Origin: Podocnemis expansa
Lineage: Eukaryota; Chordata; Testudines; Podocnemididae
Assembly (NCBI GenBank): GCA_007922195.1
Contig: ML681996.1
Coordinates: forward strand, 18,343,218-18,407,217
Reading direction: 5' to 3'
DNA: 64,000 nt
The position numbers and the translations under genes were made by a program. The notes below the pieces were generated by a model that saw only the letters and a program-made list of their open reading frames with translations, had not been told where the DNA came from and did not search any database. Below are positions 35,799 to 46,266 of the stretch, piece after piece. Numbering within the stretch: position 1 is the stretch's first letter; each line of letters begins with the position of its first letter.

Positions 35799-36750
35799 AA
35801 GTGTGCGGCCCAAAACACCAAGAGGCCTTAGCATTAGTACGACAAGTCTTATTCCTATATCAATACCAGTTCTGATGCACCATAAATAGCCCTTATGTCT
35901 AGACTATCTTTACCAGCCATTAGGAACTTCAGCAAAATGTTTGTGTGTTATAATTCTAAGGAAATGTTTGTACCTTTTTCCTATCTCCATAAACCTTCTG
36001 TAAGTCTACAAAATATTTGTGTATTAAAACTCTAAGAAATGTTATATCTGTGCCACTTTTAAGAAGTATTTATGATATTGCTGTGGGTGAAATGTTTTGC
36101 TAAAAAACTGTAATCAGGGCCAACCAGCCCACATAGAGTGATATGTAACTCAGGCCCAAGATACCCCGAAGCAATGTGTGAGTGGCAAACCAGGAAGGGA
36201 GGAGAAGGATATGCCACAGAGAATCCAAACAAGCCCAAAGGTGGAGTGAAGAGTAACATTCGAAACCAGCCTCCTCAGAGCAGGCATCATCTGCACAGAA
36301 CTGATAACCTGTCCTGACTGAAGCCCAGGGAGGGTGGGTTGAACATGTCTGGAAAACACCACCCCAATACAAGAGGAAAACCAAGCAACAAGGAGAAGGG
36401 GAAAGCCTTCGACATCCACCACCAGGAATCGGTGTGCACCGCAGCTTCCTGACCCTGAAAGTCTCTGCACCTTCACTGACTTTGGGCTGGCCATCCTTAG
36501 TGAGTAAGAGTAAACATGCATGGGGGACTCTGTGTCTGCGTGACTGTGGTCAGGGTTTATGCAGCCTTGATAGTGTGTGTTGTGTTGCTCGACCGGATTG
36601 CTTTCAGTGTCAGTGGCTGGGGTATTTAAAACTGACCTTAAGTAATAAAGTATACAAATCCATACTCCTGGTTTGGTGTTTGGCATTCTCATTTCCCCTA
36701 GAGACTTGCAGTATAGATCACAGGGATTTTATTCCCCATTTATAACACTC
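35799..36750. mobile_element. Possible solo LTR of an endogenous retroelement
   Basis: Starts near TGTGCGGCCC, has two imperfect ~30-bp direct repeats (35937-35966 and 36013-36042, 'ttgtgt.ttaaaactctaag'), a GC-richer middle and AATAAAG at 36645 followed by a pyrimidine/GT-rich stretch, ending ...TTATAACA. This is the layout of U3-R-U5. No matching target duplication or internal region is found, so both limits and class are uncertain. Confidence 0.45.
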
Positions 36751-36999
36751 TCAGGAAATAAAGACTGATGAATAATAAAGCAGTAATTTTGTTGTTGATC
36801 CTTAACACTGGAGAGTAAAGAAGATAATTTAACATTTTTCATGTACTGTCAGAGGACTGAGAGGAGATACAGAACCAAATCTGACTGCAAGAAACACACA
36901 TACCCAGTCTCTGAAGAGGCCTTTGTCTCCTTCTGCTCCCCTCAAACAGTGACAAGTGGAGCACATACTACACCCTGCTCAACCTCCTCCTATACCACT

Positions 37000-37358
37000 T
37001 GGAGGTGGGCTTGGAAAGAGTGGGTTAGTTCAAAAATTTTCAGGACGAGTCCTGCTGCTGAGCTTCCTGAAGCTCAACTAGATGTCTCAATATGTCTGAC
37101 TGATCTCTTATAACATGCAGCATCTCATCTTGCACTGAAACTCCTGGGTTGCCTTTCTGCTGTCCATCTCAATGTTCAGTGTGTCTGATCCTGAAATTAT
37201 CCATACTCTTAGCTCTGTGTTAACAGCCATGGGTTCATTACTTACGTCATTGAACATGTCATCCTGAGGGTTTTTTTTTTTTGGTTTTTTGTTTTTTGTC
37301 ATCTGTGAGAGGGGCTCAGCAGAAGTAATAGAAGTCACATTGAAGGCCATTCTGTCCA
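37000..37358 (-). pseudogene. Harbinger Myb/SANT-like protein, second exon relic
   Basis: Antisense. An AG acceptor after a pyrimidine-rich tract (minus-strand TTGCCTGTCAG, ending at 37359) precedes coding-like sequence: a basic KNKKPKKK stretch, DDMFNDV, LNIEMDSRKATQEFQ, then after a frameshift VIRDQSDILRHLVELQEAQ. A basic patch followed by DMF and a helical C-terminus is the usual second half of Harbinger Myb-like proteins. The first exon is at 40919-41470. Confidence 0.7.
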
Positions 37359-37810
37359 CTGACAGGCAAGCAAATAACAAGATACCCTTTGCTAGTTGAT
37401 CTCATGGACAAAAAGCAATGTTACAATGTGAAAAGAATGCCCCTTTATATTTCCAAGGGAATGGCAGACCCACATACACGTCTATAACTACTGTAAGGGC
37501 TGGAGTGCTGTTCCAGCCATGTTAAGTAAGGGGGTGGTTCATCTATTGTAAGGAAATCTCCACTGCACATGGAGCACAAGTTTACGCTTCCAGATGTAGG
37601 AGGACTGTGGGGCTTGTCTAGTCCGCCCCAGAATTATTTTTGAAGAGGCAGTCTAAAGAGTGTGGGGCAAGTAGGGGTAAAATGTCCCTGCAAAAAAAAA
37701 TATGGGCACCTGTTTGGGGATCTCTGAGACCCACAGCAACAAATTCCTATCTAGGAACTTACGTTTCACTGACCCAAGAAACTATCAATGACTGTGGAAT
37801 AGCAGATACT

Positions 37811-37855
37811 TAAAAAACAAACAAACAAACAAACAAACAAACAAACAAACAAAAC
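37811..37855. repeat. (AAAC)n microsatellite
   Basis: About ten perfect CAAA units. It lies in the inferred intron of the Myb-like relic. Confidence 0.95.
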
Positions 37856-38352
37856 CTATATTGGATGGGTACTGCCAACTTGTGCAATCTTCACTAGGTG
37901 ATTATGAGTGATACCAGTCTGCTGAGGGTCACGTAGGCAGGAAAGAAGGATTTGCTGCAAGCATCTGAATCTGACCCTTATCTGTTACGCTGTTCCACAA
38001 TGATGTTTGCACAATTAATAATTGTGAGTGAAGTGTCCTATTGTGGTGGAAGAAATAAGTTTCAAAAGGGCAGCCGTGTTAGTCTAGTCCAGAAAAAAAA
38101 AAAAAATACAAGGAGTCCTCTGGCACTTAAAGACTAACAGATTTATTTTTCACATGAGCTTTTGTGAGAGAAAATCCCACTTTGTCAGACGCTTTGAAGA
38201 TGGGGAACTTACAGAATGGGAGGAAATAAATGCAGGGAAGTGTAAGTCATGCGTACAGGTCACATTGTAACAGCAAATCAAAGCAGTTGTAAAGCTTCAA
38301 ACACTGGGAGACAGCATACAGTGAAAGATGAGGTCAAATCATAGGTCATAAT

Positions 38353-38774
38353 GGCCACGTCTACACAGACCGTTTTATTTAGAAATCGGTCCTTTTGAAA
38401 GGACCAATTTCGAAATAAAACCCTTATTTCAAAAGGGCTCCTTTCGAAATAAGGGAAACCGCGGGATCGGAAAGACCGTTATTTCAAAACAGATGTTTTG
38501 AAATAACGCCAGTGGATCCGGTTTGAAACCGTTGTTTCGAAACAATGGTGTTGTTTCGAAACAACAGGTCTAACGCCGTTATTTCGAAACATCCGTTTCG
38601 AAACAACGGTCGTTTCAAGGGGGGGGTCGGTTTTACTTTTTTGGGATGACGATCCTTATTTCGAAAGGACGAGGTCCGTCCTTTCGAAATAAGGGAACGT
38701 CGTGTAGTCCAAATCATTTTTATTTCAAAATAACGAGTGTTATTTCAAAATAAAAGTGCTGTGTAGACGTGCCC
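38353..38774. mobile_element. Palindrome-rich Harbinger-type MITE inside the PLE
   Basis: A 422-bp MITE flanked by AAT (38350-38352, 38775-38777), with ends GGCCACGTCTACACAG and, reversed, GGGCACGTCTACACAG. The interior repeats TTATTTCGAAA and GTTGTTTCGAAACAAC (38550-38565) palindromes. Removing it with one AAT restores the PLE sequence as seen in the copy at 5017, so the boundaries are exact. Confidence 0.93.
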
Positions 38775-38948
38775 AATGAGAGAAAAATCCAAGTCCCTAT
38801 TCAGCCCTGAAGCAATGTAAACTAATTTGCAAGCAAATTTGATCTCAGCAGCTTCTCTTTGAAGCCTTGATCTGGTATTAATCAGTCTGAGCACCACAAA
38901 TAGTAAATTGTCAATGGAGTGTTCAGGAAGATTGAAATGCTGACCCAC
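38745..38948 (-). pseudogene. PLE GIY-YIG endonuclease C-terminus (relic)
   Basis: Antisense frame with the terminal part of the endonuclease domain: GQHFNLPEHSIDNLL (equivalent to AEHFHLPNHSMMDLL of the 17-20 kb copy), SRLQREAAEIKFACKL. The Y...YIG core lies upstream near 39000-39060 in broken frame. The end of this frame runs into the MITE. Confidence 0.85.
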
Positions 38949-39682
38949 TGGTTTAGAATATTGTGATTTCTGATGTCAGATTTTGCCCATTTATTCTTTT
39001 GCATAAAAACTGTCCTGTTTGTCCAATATATAATGCAGAGGCGCATTTCTGACACATGATGGCATAAATCACATAGTGGATGGGCATCTGAATGAATGTT
39101 TGATGGAGTAGCTGGCTTGATTAGGACCTAAAATAATGTCTTCTGTATATATATGTGGGCAAAGCTGGCAGCATGGTTTGTTTCAGGGATATGTGCCTGC
39201 GTTAATGGCTCTGTTGTTAAGTCTGTAGTTGCTGGTAAGTAACTGCTTAATGTTGGGGGGGGGCGGCAGTCTGTAAGCCAAGAGAGGTCTGTCTCTCAAG
39301 GCTTCAGAGAATGAAGGACTGTCTTGTAGAACAGGCTGTAGATCACTGATGAAATGCTGTAGAAATCTGATCTGGGGGCTGTAGGTGATGACTAGTGGTG
39401 TTCAGTTGTTTTCTTTGTTGGGCTTCTCCTGTAGTAGCTGACTTTGGGGTACCCACCCCGCACTGTCAATCTGTTTGTTTACTTCCACAGCTATGTACCG
39501 TAGTTTTAAGAATGCTTGATAGAGAGCCTGAAGTTGGCTGTCTCTATCTAAGGGATTAGAACAAATGCAGGTGTATCTTCAGGCTTGGCTGAAGAAAATG
39601 GATCATATGGTGTGTTTCAGATGAAAGCTTGAGGCATGTAGGTAACTATACTGATCAGTAGGTTTTCGGTATAGGGTGGTGC

Positions 39683-40006
39683 TCATGTTTCTATCCCTAA
39701 TTTGTACTGTAGTGTCCAGAAAGTTGATCTTCTGTGTGGAGTGTTCCAGGTAAGTTTAATAGTGGAGTGGAAATTGTTGACATCTCTGTAGAAGTCTTCA
39801 AGCATATCCCTACTGTGTGTCCAGATGGTGAAGAAGTCATCAATGTAACATAAGTAGAAGAGAGGTGTTTTGGGATGAGTCTTGAGGAAACTTTCCAGAT
39901 GGTTTCTTAAGAGAGCAGCCTTATTTCTTCCAAGATGAGGGAACATACAGAATGGAATAAGTTCTCCCATCTTTGAAGCATCTGACAACGTGTGATTGTC
40001 TCCCAT
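39683..40006 (-). pseudogene. PLE reverse transcriptase fragment (relic)
   Basis: Antisense frame with HPKTPLFYLCYIDD, the YIDD catalytic motif kept, then DMLEDFYRDVNNFHSTIKL. Motifs A and B are missing because the element is truncated here. The first ~35 codons come from the inverted terminal piece and are not native. Confidence 0.88.
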
Positions 40007-40076
40007 GAAAGCTCATGCAAACAGGACAACAGGACTCCTTGTTTGTCTTCTGCAAAGGATTGCAAAGTACCTACAT

Positions 40077-40717
40077 CAGGGTTGGGCAATAAAATTTGCA
40101 GGTGGGCCAGTGGGAAGTTGCCTTGGAGCAGGGGTAGGAGAACTGGTGTGTGGAGGGGTTGAGAGTGGTGGTGTGTGTGAAGAGGTGTCAGTGGGGGGTG
40201 CATAGACCCAGTTCTGGGGTAGATAGGGACAGCAGCTCCAGGCCCCAAGAGGCATGGTGCAGCACCAGCTGGGGAAAGATGGCAGAGAAGATGGCGCAGT
40301 CCTGGCCACAGCCCTAGCTCCAGCTCCAGAGCAGCACGGTTCTCAGCACCAGTTGAGGGGGGGGGAGATGGGGGAGTGCTAACCCCAGCCCCATCCCCAT
40401 CCCTAGAGCAGTGTAGCTCAGTGCTGGTTGGGGGTCTGAAGAAGGTGCCACAGTCCCAGCCAAAGCTCCGGAATGGCATGGTGTAGTACCGGTTGGGGGG
40501 AAGATGGGAATGAAGGCAGTGGTGCAGCTCCAGCCACAGCCCCAGCCCCAGCACCGGAATAACACAGCATTGGTCAGGGGGGAGGGGGAGCAGAACAGGG
40601 TGGATCGTAGCCCCGGGCTGGCACAATACTGGCCCAAGGGGGTGGAGGGGCGGCAGGCCAGACAGTGACCTCTGGCAGGCCAGATCCAGCCTCCGGGCCG
40701 TATTTTGCCCAGGCCTG
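40077..40717. mobile_element. Non-autonomous hAT element, GC-rich
   Basis: A 641-bp element starting CAGGGTTGGGCAATAAAA and ending TATTTTGCCCAGGCCTG (complement CAGGCCTGGGCAAAATA). The flanks ACCTACAT and GGATACAT share the last five bases. The interior contains 'ggccagatccagcctccggg' near the right end, a feature of GGCC-rich hAT elements. Long antisense frames over it are not genes. Confidence 0.78.
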
Positions 40718-40918
40718 GGATACATGATAGTTTCCTGGAAGATCTGTGGAGCACATAAACAGTTTTTTCTGGGGTCAACCACACACTAAAACACACCCAG
40801 TATGTGGAAGCCCAACCCCACCGCCAGGCACAATACTTTTTTTTTTTTTTTTTCCCCACTTGTAAGAATCCGGACTAGGTATAATAGCATAGAAATGAGA
40901 TTTTCAGTAGCTACTCAC

Positions 40919-41470
40919 CAGATGTGCCTTCCTCAGCATCTCGGTCACTCATGCTTTCCTGTGTCTGACTGGGCTGCTTCTGTGTAGCAAACAGCACAAG
41001 CTGTTCAGTGAGAAGGAACACTCCATTGTCTTGTTCTGTGTTCTCCTCCTCTTCTTTCTCCTCCACAGATTCATCCTCATTCATCCTGGTGTCAGATTCC
41101 CCAGAGGTATCTACACTGGGTGGTGGTATAGTGATGGAGTCACTGCTGAGAACAGCATGCAATTCCTCATAAAAGCAGCATGCCTTTGGTGATGAACCAG
41201 AATGATTATTATCCTCTTTAGTTTTCTGTAACACCTGCCCCAGTTCTTTGATTTTAACATGCTGTTGCTTCACATCTCTATTGTGCCCCTTCTCAAACAT
41301 AGTGCATAACTTCTTGTAGATAGCCAAAGTTTCTTGTCCTCTCTCAGAGCTGACCCAGAACAGGCACTTCGCCCCACAGACCGATGAGATCCAAGACTTC
41401 GGGTCAATTACAAACTGAAGAGTGTTTAGGCTGTGCAGTCAATTCTCCTGGCAAGCTCTCTCCATTCTGA
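40919..41470 (-). pseudogene. Harbinger Myb/SANT-like protein, first exon relic
   Basis: Antisense. After a frameshift near 41340 (an SVWGE-like SANT helix lies in the neighbouring frame) the translation gives TLAIYKKLCTMFEKGHNRD, then VKIKELGQVLQKTKEDN, CFYEELHAVL, an acidic tract, and ends ...AEEGTSG right before a GTGAGT donor (40913-40918). This is the Myb/SANT-like trihelix pattern of Harbinger accessory proteins. A 138-codon frame remains open but lacks the N-terminal helix. Confidence 0.82.
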
Positions 41471-41987
41471 ACAAAGAGTTAATGGGAATTCAAAATTTCC
41501 CACGAGCTGAGGAGAGAGGTTGTTTCCTGTAGAGATGGCCACAGTGCAGCAGTGTGTGAATGCCCAGAGCAGTCACCACACAGCATGATGGGATACCTAC
41601 TAGAGGCCAATAATGCCAATTTATTATGTGATCTGCCTACACTGCTGCTCATTAGACCCATGCAGAAGCACCGCTGGCCCAAGAAAAGATCCGGGGCACA
41701 GGGTGTTGGGACTCAGGACTCAAGCTACATGTGTGGCCCACTGCTGTAGGTGGCCTGGCAGTAGACCCAGGGTTCAGGTGCTGTGACTCGGGTCTCAAGC
41801 GCTGTAAGGCCAGTACCAGCGAAACCCTTGGACCCATGTAATTCAGCTTCAGTACTACACTTCTTGTGGATGTGGTTTTATTAGTCAAATTTTCCAGTTG
41901 ACTGAACTTCCAGTGGAGCTCCCTCTGTTATGTGGTTGATGGAAGCCACATTCCATCAACCTACCTTATCTGTGTAGACCACGCCTA
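41471..41987 (-). other. Leader region of the Harbinger relic
   Basis: Between the Myb-like exon and the right terminus. It lacks recognisable coding sequence. The last 17 bases (CTGTGTAGACCACGCC) match the Harbinger/MITE terminal motif. Confidence 0.5.
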
Positions 41988-43276
41988 GAAACATTTAATT
42001 TTTTCTAACATATTCATTATTCAGTATATTGCGAGGAGCACAGTTTAAATTTAGATAGTGAGGTTTATTATTTTTGTGGTCTTCAATTGATTACTGCTTC
42101 CCCACAATAATCACATTTTTTCCCATTTGAGTTTCACTCTCTTTGTTATTAGTATGATGACATGTAGATAGAATTTTAGACCTTCTAACTTTCAGTTTTG
42201 GTATATTATTACAAACCAACATTAATACAGAACTCTCTACATCAGCTATTAACTCTGATTAAAGAATGTTGATTTGTTTCGTGATGTGCTAGCAATATTA
42301 ACTGAAAGTCTTCTATATGTTATCAGGCTCTCACAAATTTCCTAGCCTCTCTAAAAAAAGAACTAAGGTGATGAAATTGGTGTGGGTGTAGATCAAGGCA
42401 GCATAGGAGAAAACTCAAATTTCAGGTAGCAAATTGATTATTGTACAAGGAATCCTGGAATATTTTTAAAAAATGTTTTTGTGATAGCTAATTTTATATT
42501 TTGTATTAGTGGAGAACATCAAACTATTATTTAATCTCTTTAATTAAAAACTAATAAGCCATTAGGTGCTACATCCAAAGATTTCTTAACAGTTTATGGA
42601 CTTGTGTCAGAAAAATAGATGACATCAGCTCATAAGGCACTTTTTCCAGCTCCCCTCTCTTGTCTCTCTAATCCAGAGTGCCAATTTGCATGGATTTAAG
42701 ACAATGTAATTAAACAAGATCTTTCATTCAGATTAAGCCATTTGCTAATTATATTATACAGCTGATTATGGAGCTAAGATCAACAACCCCATGATGAACT
42801 GTGTCACAGATGTGTCATCTGTTTTTCTGTTGACAGATCTCATGGGGAAAGTATAAATGTGCTGTAAAGGTTTGATCTCATTACTGCATAGATCCTGGTG
42901 TGCTCTTGAGCAGTGGAGGATCACTGTGTTATTCAAAACCCATTCACATGGCAGGATAAGTTTCTGTGGAAAGGAGCTGCACCCACTGCAGAAGACCAAG
43001 AGCACATGGCTTTGTGAAGGGAGTGTTTCTATTGGGGTGCACCTCTCCAAACTGCTTGAGATAGGGACACAAAGGCTTAGATAGCCTACCAAAACACATA
43101 TTTTACCAGAGCTGTCTGTATTTAGAGCTGTGATATGCATGGTGAAGTTGGGTTTATTCATTTCCCTTTCGGGTCCCTGTCTGTGCAGATAACTCCTATG
43201 CTAAGGAGCAAGCAGGCATGTTGCAACCTGGGAGGAAGGGAGTGGAAGGGCCTCTTCTGAATACACTTGCTGCATT
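41988..43276. other. Stretch without a recognised gene
   Basis: AT-rich, then a less AT-rich part (42780-43200) with a 131-codon antisense frame of unknown identity, regarded as chance. Confidence 0.45.
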
Positions 43277-43288
43277 CTGAATACATTG

Positions 43289-43547
43289 AAACAATCAAGG
43301 AGTCTTGAGGCACTTAAAGACTAACAAAATTATTAATTGCATGAGCTTTTGTGAGACAAAATCCCACTTTGTCAGATGCTTTGAAGATATGGGAATTTAC
43401 TTAGTTCCCCCATCTTCAAAGCATCTGATGCAGTGGGATTTTCCCCCATGAAAGCTCATGCAATTAATAAATTTGTTAGTCTTTAAGTGCCACAGGACTC
43501 CTTGTTTCTTTTACTGAATGAGACTAATACAGCTGCCCCTTTGGAAC
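43289..43547. mobile_element. Fold-back-only PLE insertion
   Basis: A 259-bp insertion of PLE terminus in two opposite copies (antisense 43289-43393, sense 43394-43547). Flanks CTGAATACATTG (43277-43288) and TTGAATGCATTG (43548-43559) agree at 10 of 12 positions. The sense copy has CTGATGC where the hammerhead-like core should read CTGATGA, so this copy is probably inactive. Confidence 0.88.
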
Positions 43548-43559
43548 TTGAATGCATTG

Positions 43560-44039
43560 AATACACTTACTGCGTATTGGCATTGCCCCTCAGCCCCTTA
43601 TATCATGACCACAGCTCTTCAAATACTTGCATCATTCTTTTGTTTCTGCACACTCCTGAGGCACGGATTCATACAGACTTCCTCCAAAATATAGCAGCCA
43701 GCTGTGTATGTATAGCTCTGTGGAAACAGCTGAAGAACTATAGTAGTGGGGGTCAGTGTGATGTGTTCAGTGTAGTTGCGGATTTCACCAGAGTAATCAC
43801 GCTACTCTTTGCCCCGCTGACAAGGGAAAGGTCTAGATGTGTTACACAAAATATATGGTTAGGGCTCTGACTCAACATCTTGCACAGTAGTAAAAAACAG
43901 TGGCTGCTAAAGAATGGACAGTGGTGAACAATGGTACAGTAGCTATGCTGAGTACAAGCCCATCTGAAACACATGGAGATGCCCAGTTATACATTCATCT
44001 CCTTCAAACTATTTCCAGCCCACATCTTAAGTAATAAAT
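43560..44039. other. Stretch without a recognised gene
   Basis: No recognisable element or coding signal. Confidence 0.45.
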
Positions 44040-44220
44040 ATCATTAGCATTTATTATTTATTTGTTTGTATTATCATAGTACATAGATGCTCCATTGTGC
44101 TAGGCACTATATATACAGAACAAAAATTCCTATATAGGCTACATAGGGCATTGTGCTAAGCACTATATAAACAGAATAATAACTCCTGTCCCAAAGATCT
44201 GCTCTCTGTTGATCTAAGCA
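44040..44220 (+). repeat. Old interspersed repeat, family A (partly doubled)
   Basis: Reads 'ttatttgtttgtattatcat', 'cattgtgctaggcactatat', then a second 'cattgtgctaagcactat' and 'cctgtcccaaagatctgctc'. It is the most complete + copy of the family also seen at 1352, 7968 and 57285. Confidence 0.65.
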
Positions 44221-44533
44221 AAATTAACTGTGGTCTTTGCTGAGTTTCTGTTGGACAAACACCTACAAAAATGCATACGAAAATTACTTGCTGACAGTTT
44301 CAATAGAATGGCAAAGGATTCAGTCCCTGATTGAGAAAAATATTTAAGCACATGCCTCTCTAAGCACATGCATAATTCCTCTGAAATTCCAAAGATGATT
44401 ACTCCCATGCTTAAACTCAGGCATGCCACCATGCTACATCAGAGCATCACTGAGCAACATAACTGAAAAATCCATGTATATCACCAAATACCTCCTATTC
44501 AGTATTGATCCACATTATTAGGATAGTATAGGC

Positions 44534-44743
44534 CAGTGCTTCCCAACATATTCTCTGCCGTGGTACACCTTGCTACCTTTAATTAATTTGAGGCATGCCA
44601 TCATATAGTTTCCAAATAAACTTATGAATATTCATGAGCCAATGAGCCAATCCAGAGCTTTTTGACTGGTTTAAAAAAAAAAAATGTGGCACATCTGCTC
44701 AGACCTGATGGCACACCTGTGGCACACTGGTTGGGAAGCACTG
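44534..44743. mobile_element. hAT-type MITE with perfect ends
   Basis: A 210-bp element with perfect 14-bp terminal repeats CAGTGCTTCCCAAC / GTTGGGAAGCACTG and a perfect 8-bp duplication GTATAGGC (44526-44533, 44744-44751). The cleanest hAT-type insertion in the window. Confidence 0.95.
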
Positions 44744-44751
44744 GTATAGGC

Positions 44752-45845
44752 AATCTTGGTATTAGAAATGGGGTAACCATTCTTAGTGAACAATATATGT
44801 ATTTTTTAAAAATATTAATTTTCAGTATGCAATTATCAATGAACAAGTTTAAATTTTAATAGTTTTCTAGAGCTTTTTAATATTATTTAAGAAGAATGTG
44901 TTATATAAACATATTTCAACAAACTGATTATTCATGAACTATTTTCCAGGACAATACCTTTTAGCAATTAGCTACTTTTAATATGATTGGTAATCTAATT
45001 CACATGGTAAATGTGAAAGATTGCTCCCAAACAAACAAAGAACCTTCAAGATGTCTCCCAAATGATTCTTTATGGATACTCAGAAATATTTATAAGACTG
45101 TGAAAATTTCATTTTCCATGAACAAACTTGCAAACAACTTTTTTTTTGTATAAATGATTTTAGAAATCCAACAAAGAAAGTAATGTTGAAGTGTGAATTA
45201 TATTTCTATAAAAATAAAATGTTTCTGGATTTTTTTTTGTACTCTCCCAGTTTTACCTGTAATTGCATGTTCCATGTCTAAATTTTACAAGTCAAATTTA
45301 TAGGTTGGGGCTTTATCTCACATGCAGGATATTACACTCATGTTCTCATGTTCCAAGGTGTACCCTCCTTTCCAGTCCGTGAGTAGGTGGAATTCAAGAT
45401 ATCAGTATTGCCCTATAAAACACTTTAAGTCTGAGGTCCAGATTATATTAAGAAAGCACTTTTTTCTTGCATTGTAACTCGAAAGCTAACATTAGCCTTC
45501 CCTCTAAATTACTGCATTTTAAGTGTTCAGTAAGTTTAACCACTCAATTCAATCAAACACTTTTTCAATAGAAGGCAAGCTATATACCAAATCTGAAAAA
45601 AATGGCTGCCACATTTGCCTAGCAATCATTTATCTTAATGGTGCTATACTTCTTCCTCTGTCTACTCATGGAAAGGGAGATGGCATAGAGATTTTTTATC
45701 CAATTTTCTCACTTCTTCTCACCTCAAATAAAAAATTGTGAGAATAGTTAGAAGGTCAGAAACAGTTCTTCATTTTTTACCAATCCAAGGTCTCTTTCAA
45801 GATGTCTAATATGATACTTTCCAATTTTATCGAGGATGAAAATAC
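44752..45845. other. Stretch without a recognised gene
   Basis: AT-rich DNA with short chance frames only. Confidence 0.5.
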
Positions 45846-45848
45846 TCT

Positions 45849-46263
45849 GGGTACGCCTACACTGGCACCAAAGGTTGACTTAAGGAAGGTTAAGTTGACC
45901 TACAGGCTCCCACAGTCACACTGGGCTTTTTTTAAGTTGACTTAAGAATTTACACTGCCTCTTAAGGTCAACTTAATGCTTATGTAAACCTTATTGAGTT
46001 GACTTAAGCCAATGTAAACAGGAAAGCCCTTAAGTTGAATTAATGGGCCTTCAGGCCCCCTCCCAGAGTTCCTGGCCATAAGGGACAACTACCCACAACA
46101 CACAAGTCCTCTGTCAACTTAGCACCTGATAGTGTGGACACAGCTAGTTGATTGGAGTTTTCACTGTGGATCCTCTAAGTCGACTTAACAAGGTCAACTT
46201 TAAGTTGACTTTAAGTCAACCTTGTTTGTTTGACTTAACAAAGCATCCAGTGTAGACATACCC
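45849..46263. mobile_element. Harbinger-type MITE
   Basis: A 415-bp MITE with ends GGGTACGCCTACACTGG and, reversed, GGGTATGTCTACACTGG; flanks TCT and TAT differ, so the duplication has decayed. Interior of AAGTTGACTTAA / TTAAGTCAACCT palindromic modules. Closest in build to 15249-15633 and 63448-63854. Confidence 0.88.
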
Positions 46264-46266
46264 TAT

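Larger units (their letters stand above)
38061..40066 (-). mobile_element. Penelope-like element, antisense, carrying a MITE
   Basis: Antisense PLE whose tail starts at 38061 and whose RT begins near 39910, so it is 5'-truncated. At its far end (about 39925-40060) a piece of the 3' terminus follows in the opposite orientation, the fold-back arrangement seen in the other copies. A MITE sits in its 3' region at 38353-38774. I could not find a matching 12-bp duplication. Confidence 0.9.
33844..41987. mobile_element. Relic of an autonomous Harbinger transposon, broken by nested insertions
   Basis: Left end GGGATATGTCTGCACC (33844) and right end, reversed, GGCGTGGTCTACACAG (41987) match the MITE termini in this window. 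Inside are a HARBI1-like transposase relic on + and a two-exon Myb/SANT-like gene relic on -, the two proteins typical of Harbinger elements, facing each other. Subtracting the MITE at 34197, LTR-like block at 35799, PLE at 38061 and hAT at 40077 leaves about 4.3 kb. That these parts form one element is inference. Confidence 0.65.

Noticed and set aside
37811..37855. CRISPR-like or regulatory array
   Set aside because: Pure (AAAC)n simple repeat without spacers.
39907..40859. Antisense frames of 291 and 181 codons
   Set aside because: They span the junction of a PLE and a GC-rich hAT element; only the short RT piece at 39683-40006 is real homology.
41105..41120. TATCTACACTGGG as a Harbinger terminal repeat
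   Set aside because: It lies within the coding sequence of the Myb-like exon and has no partner or duplication.
42766..43161. 131-codon antisense frame
   Set aside because: No recognisable motif and no neighbouring exon; length is possible by chance.
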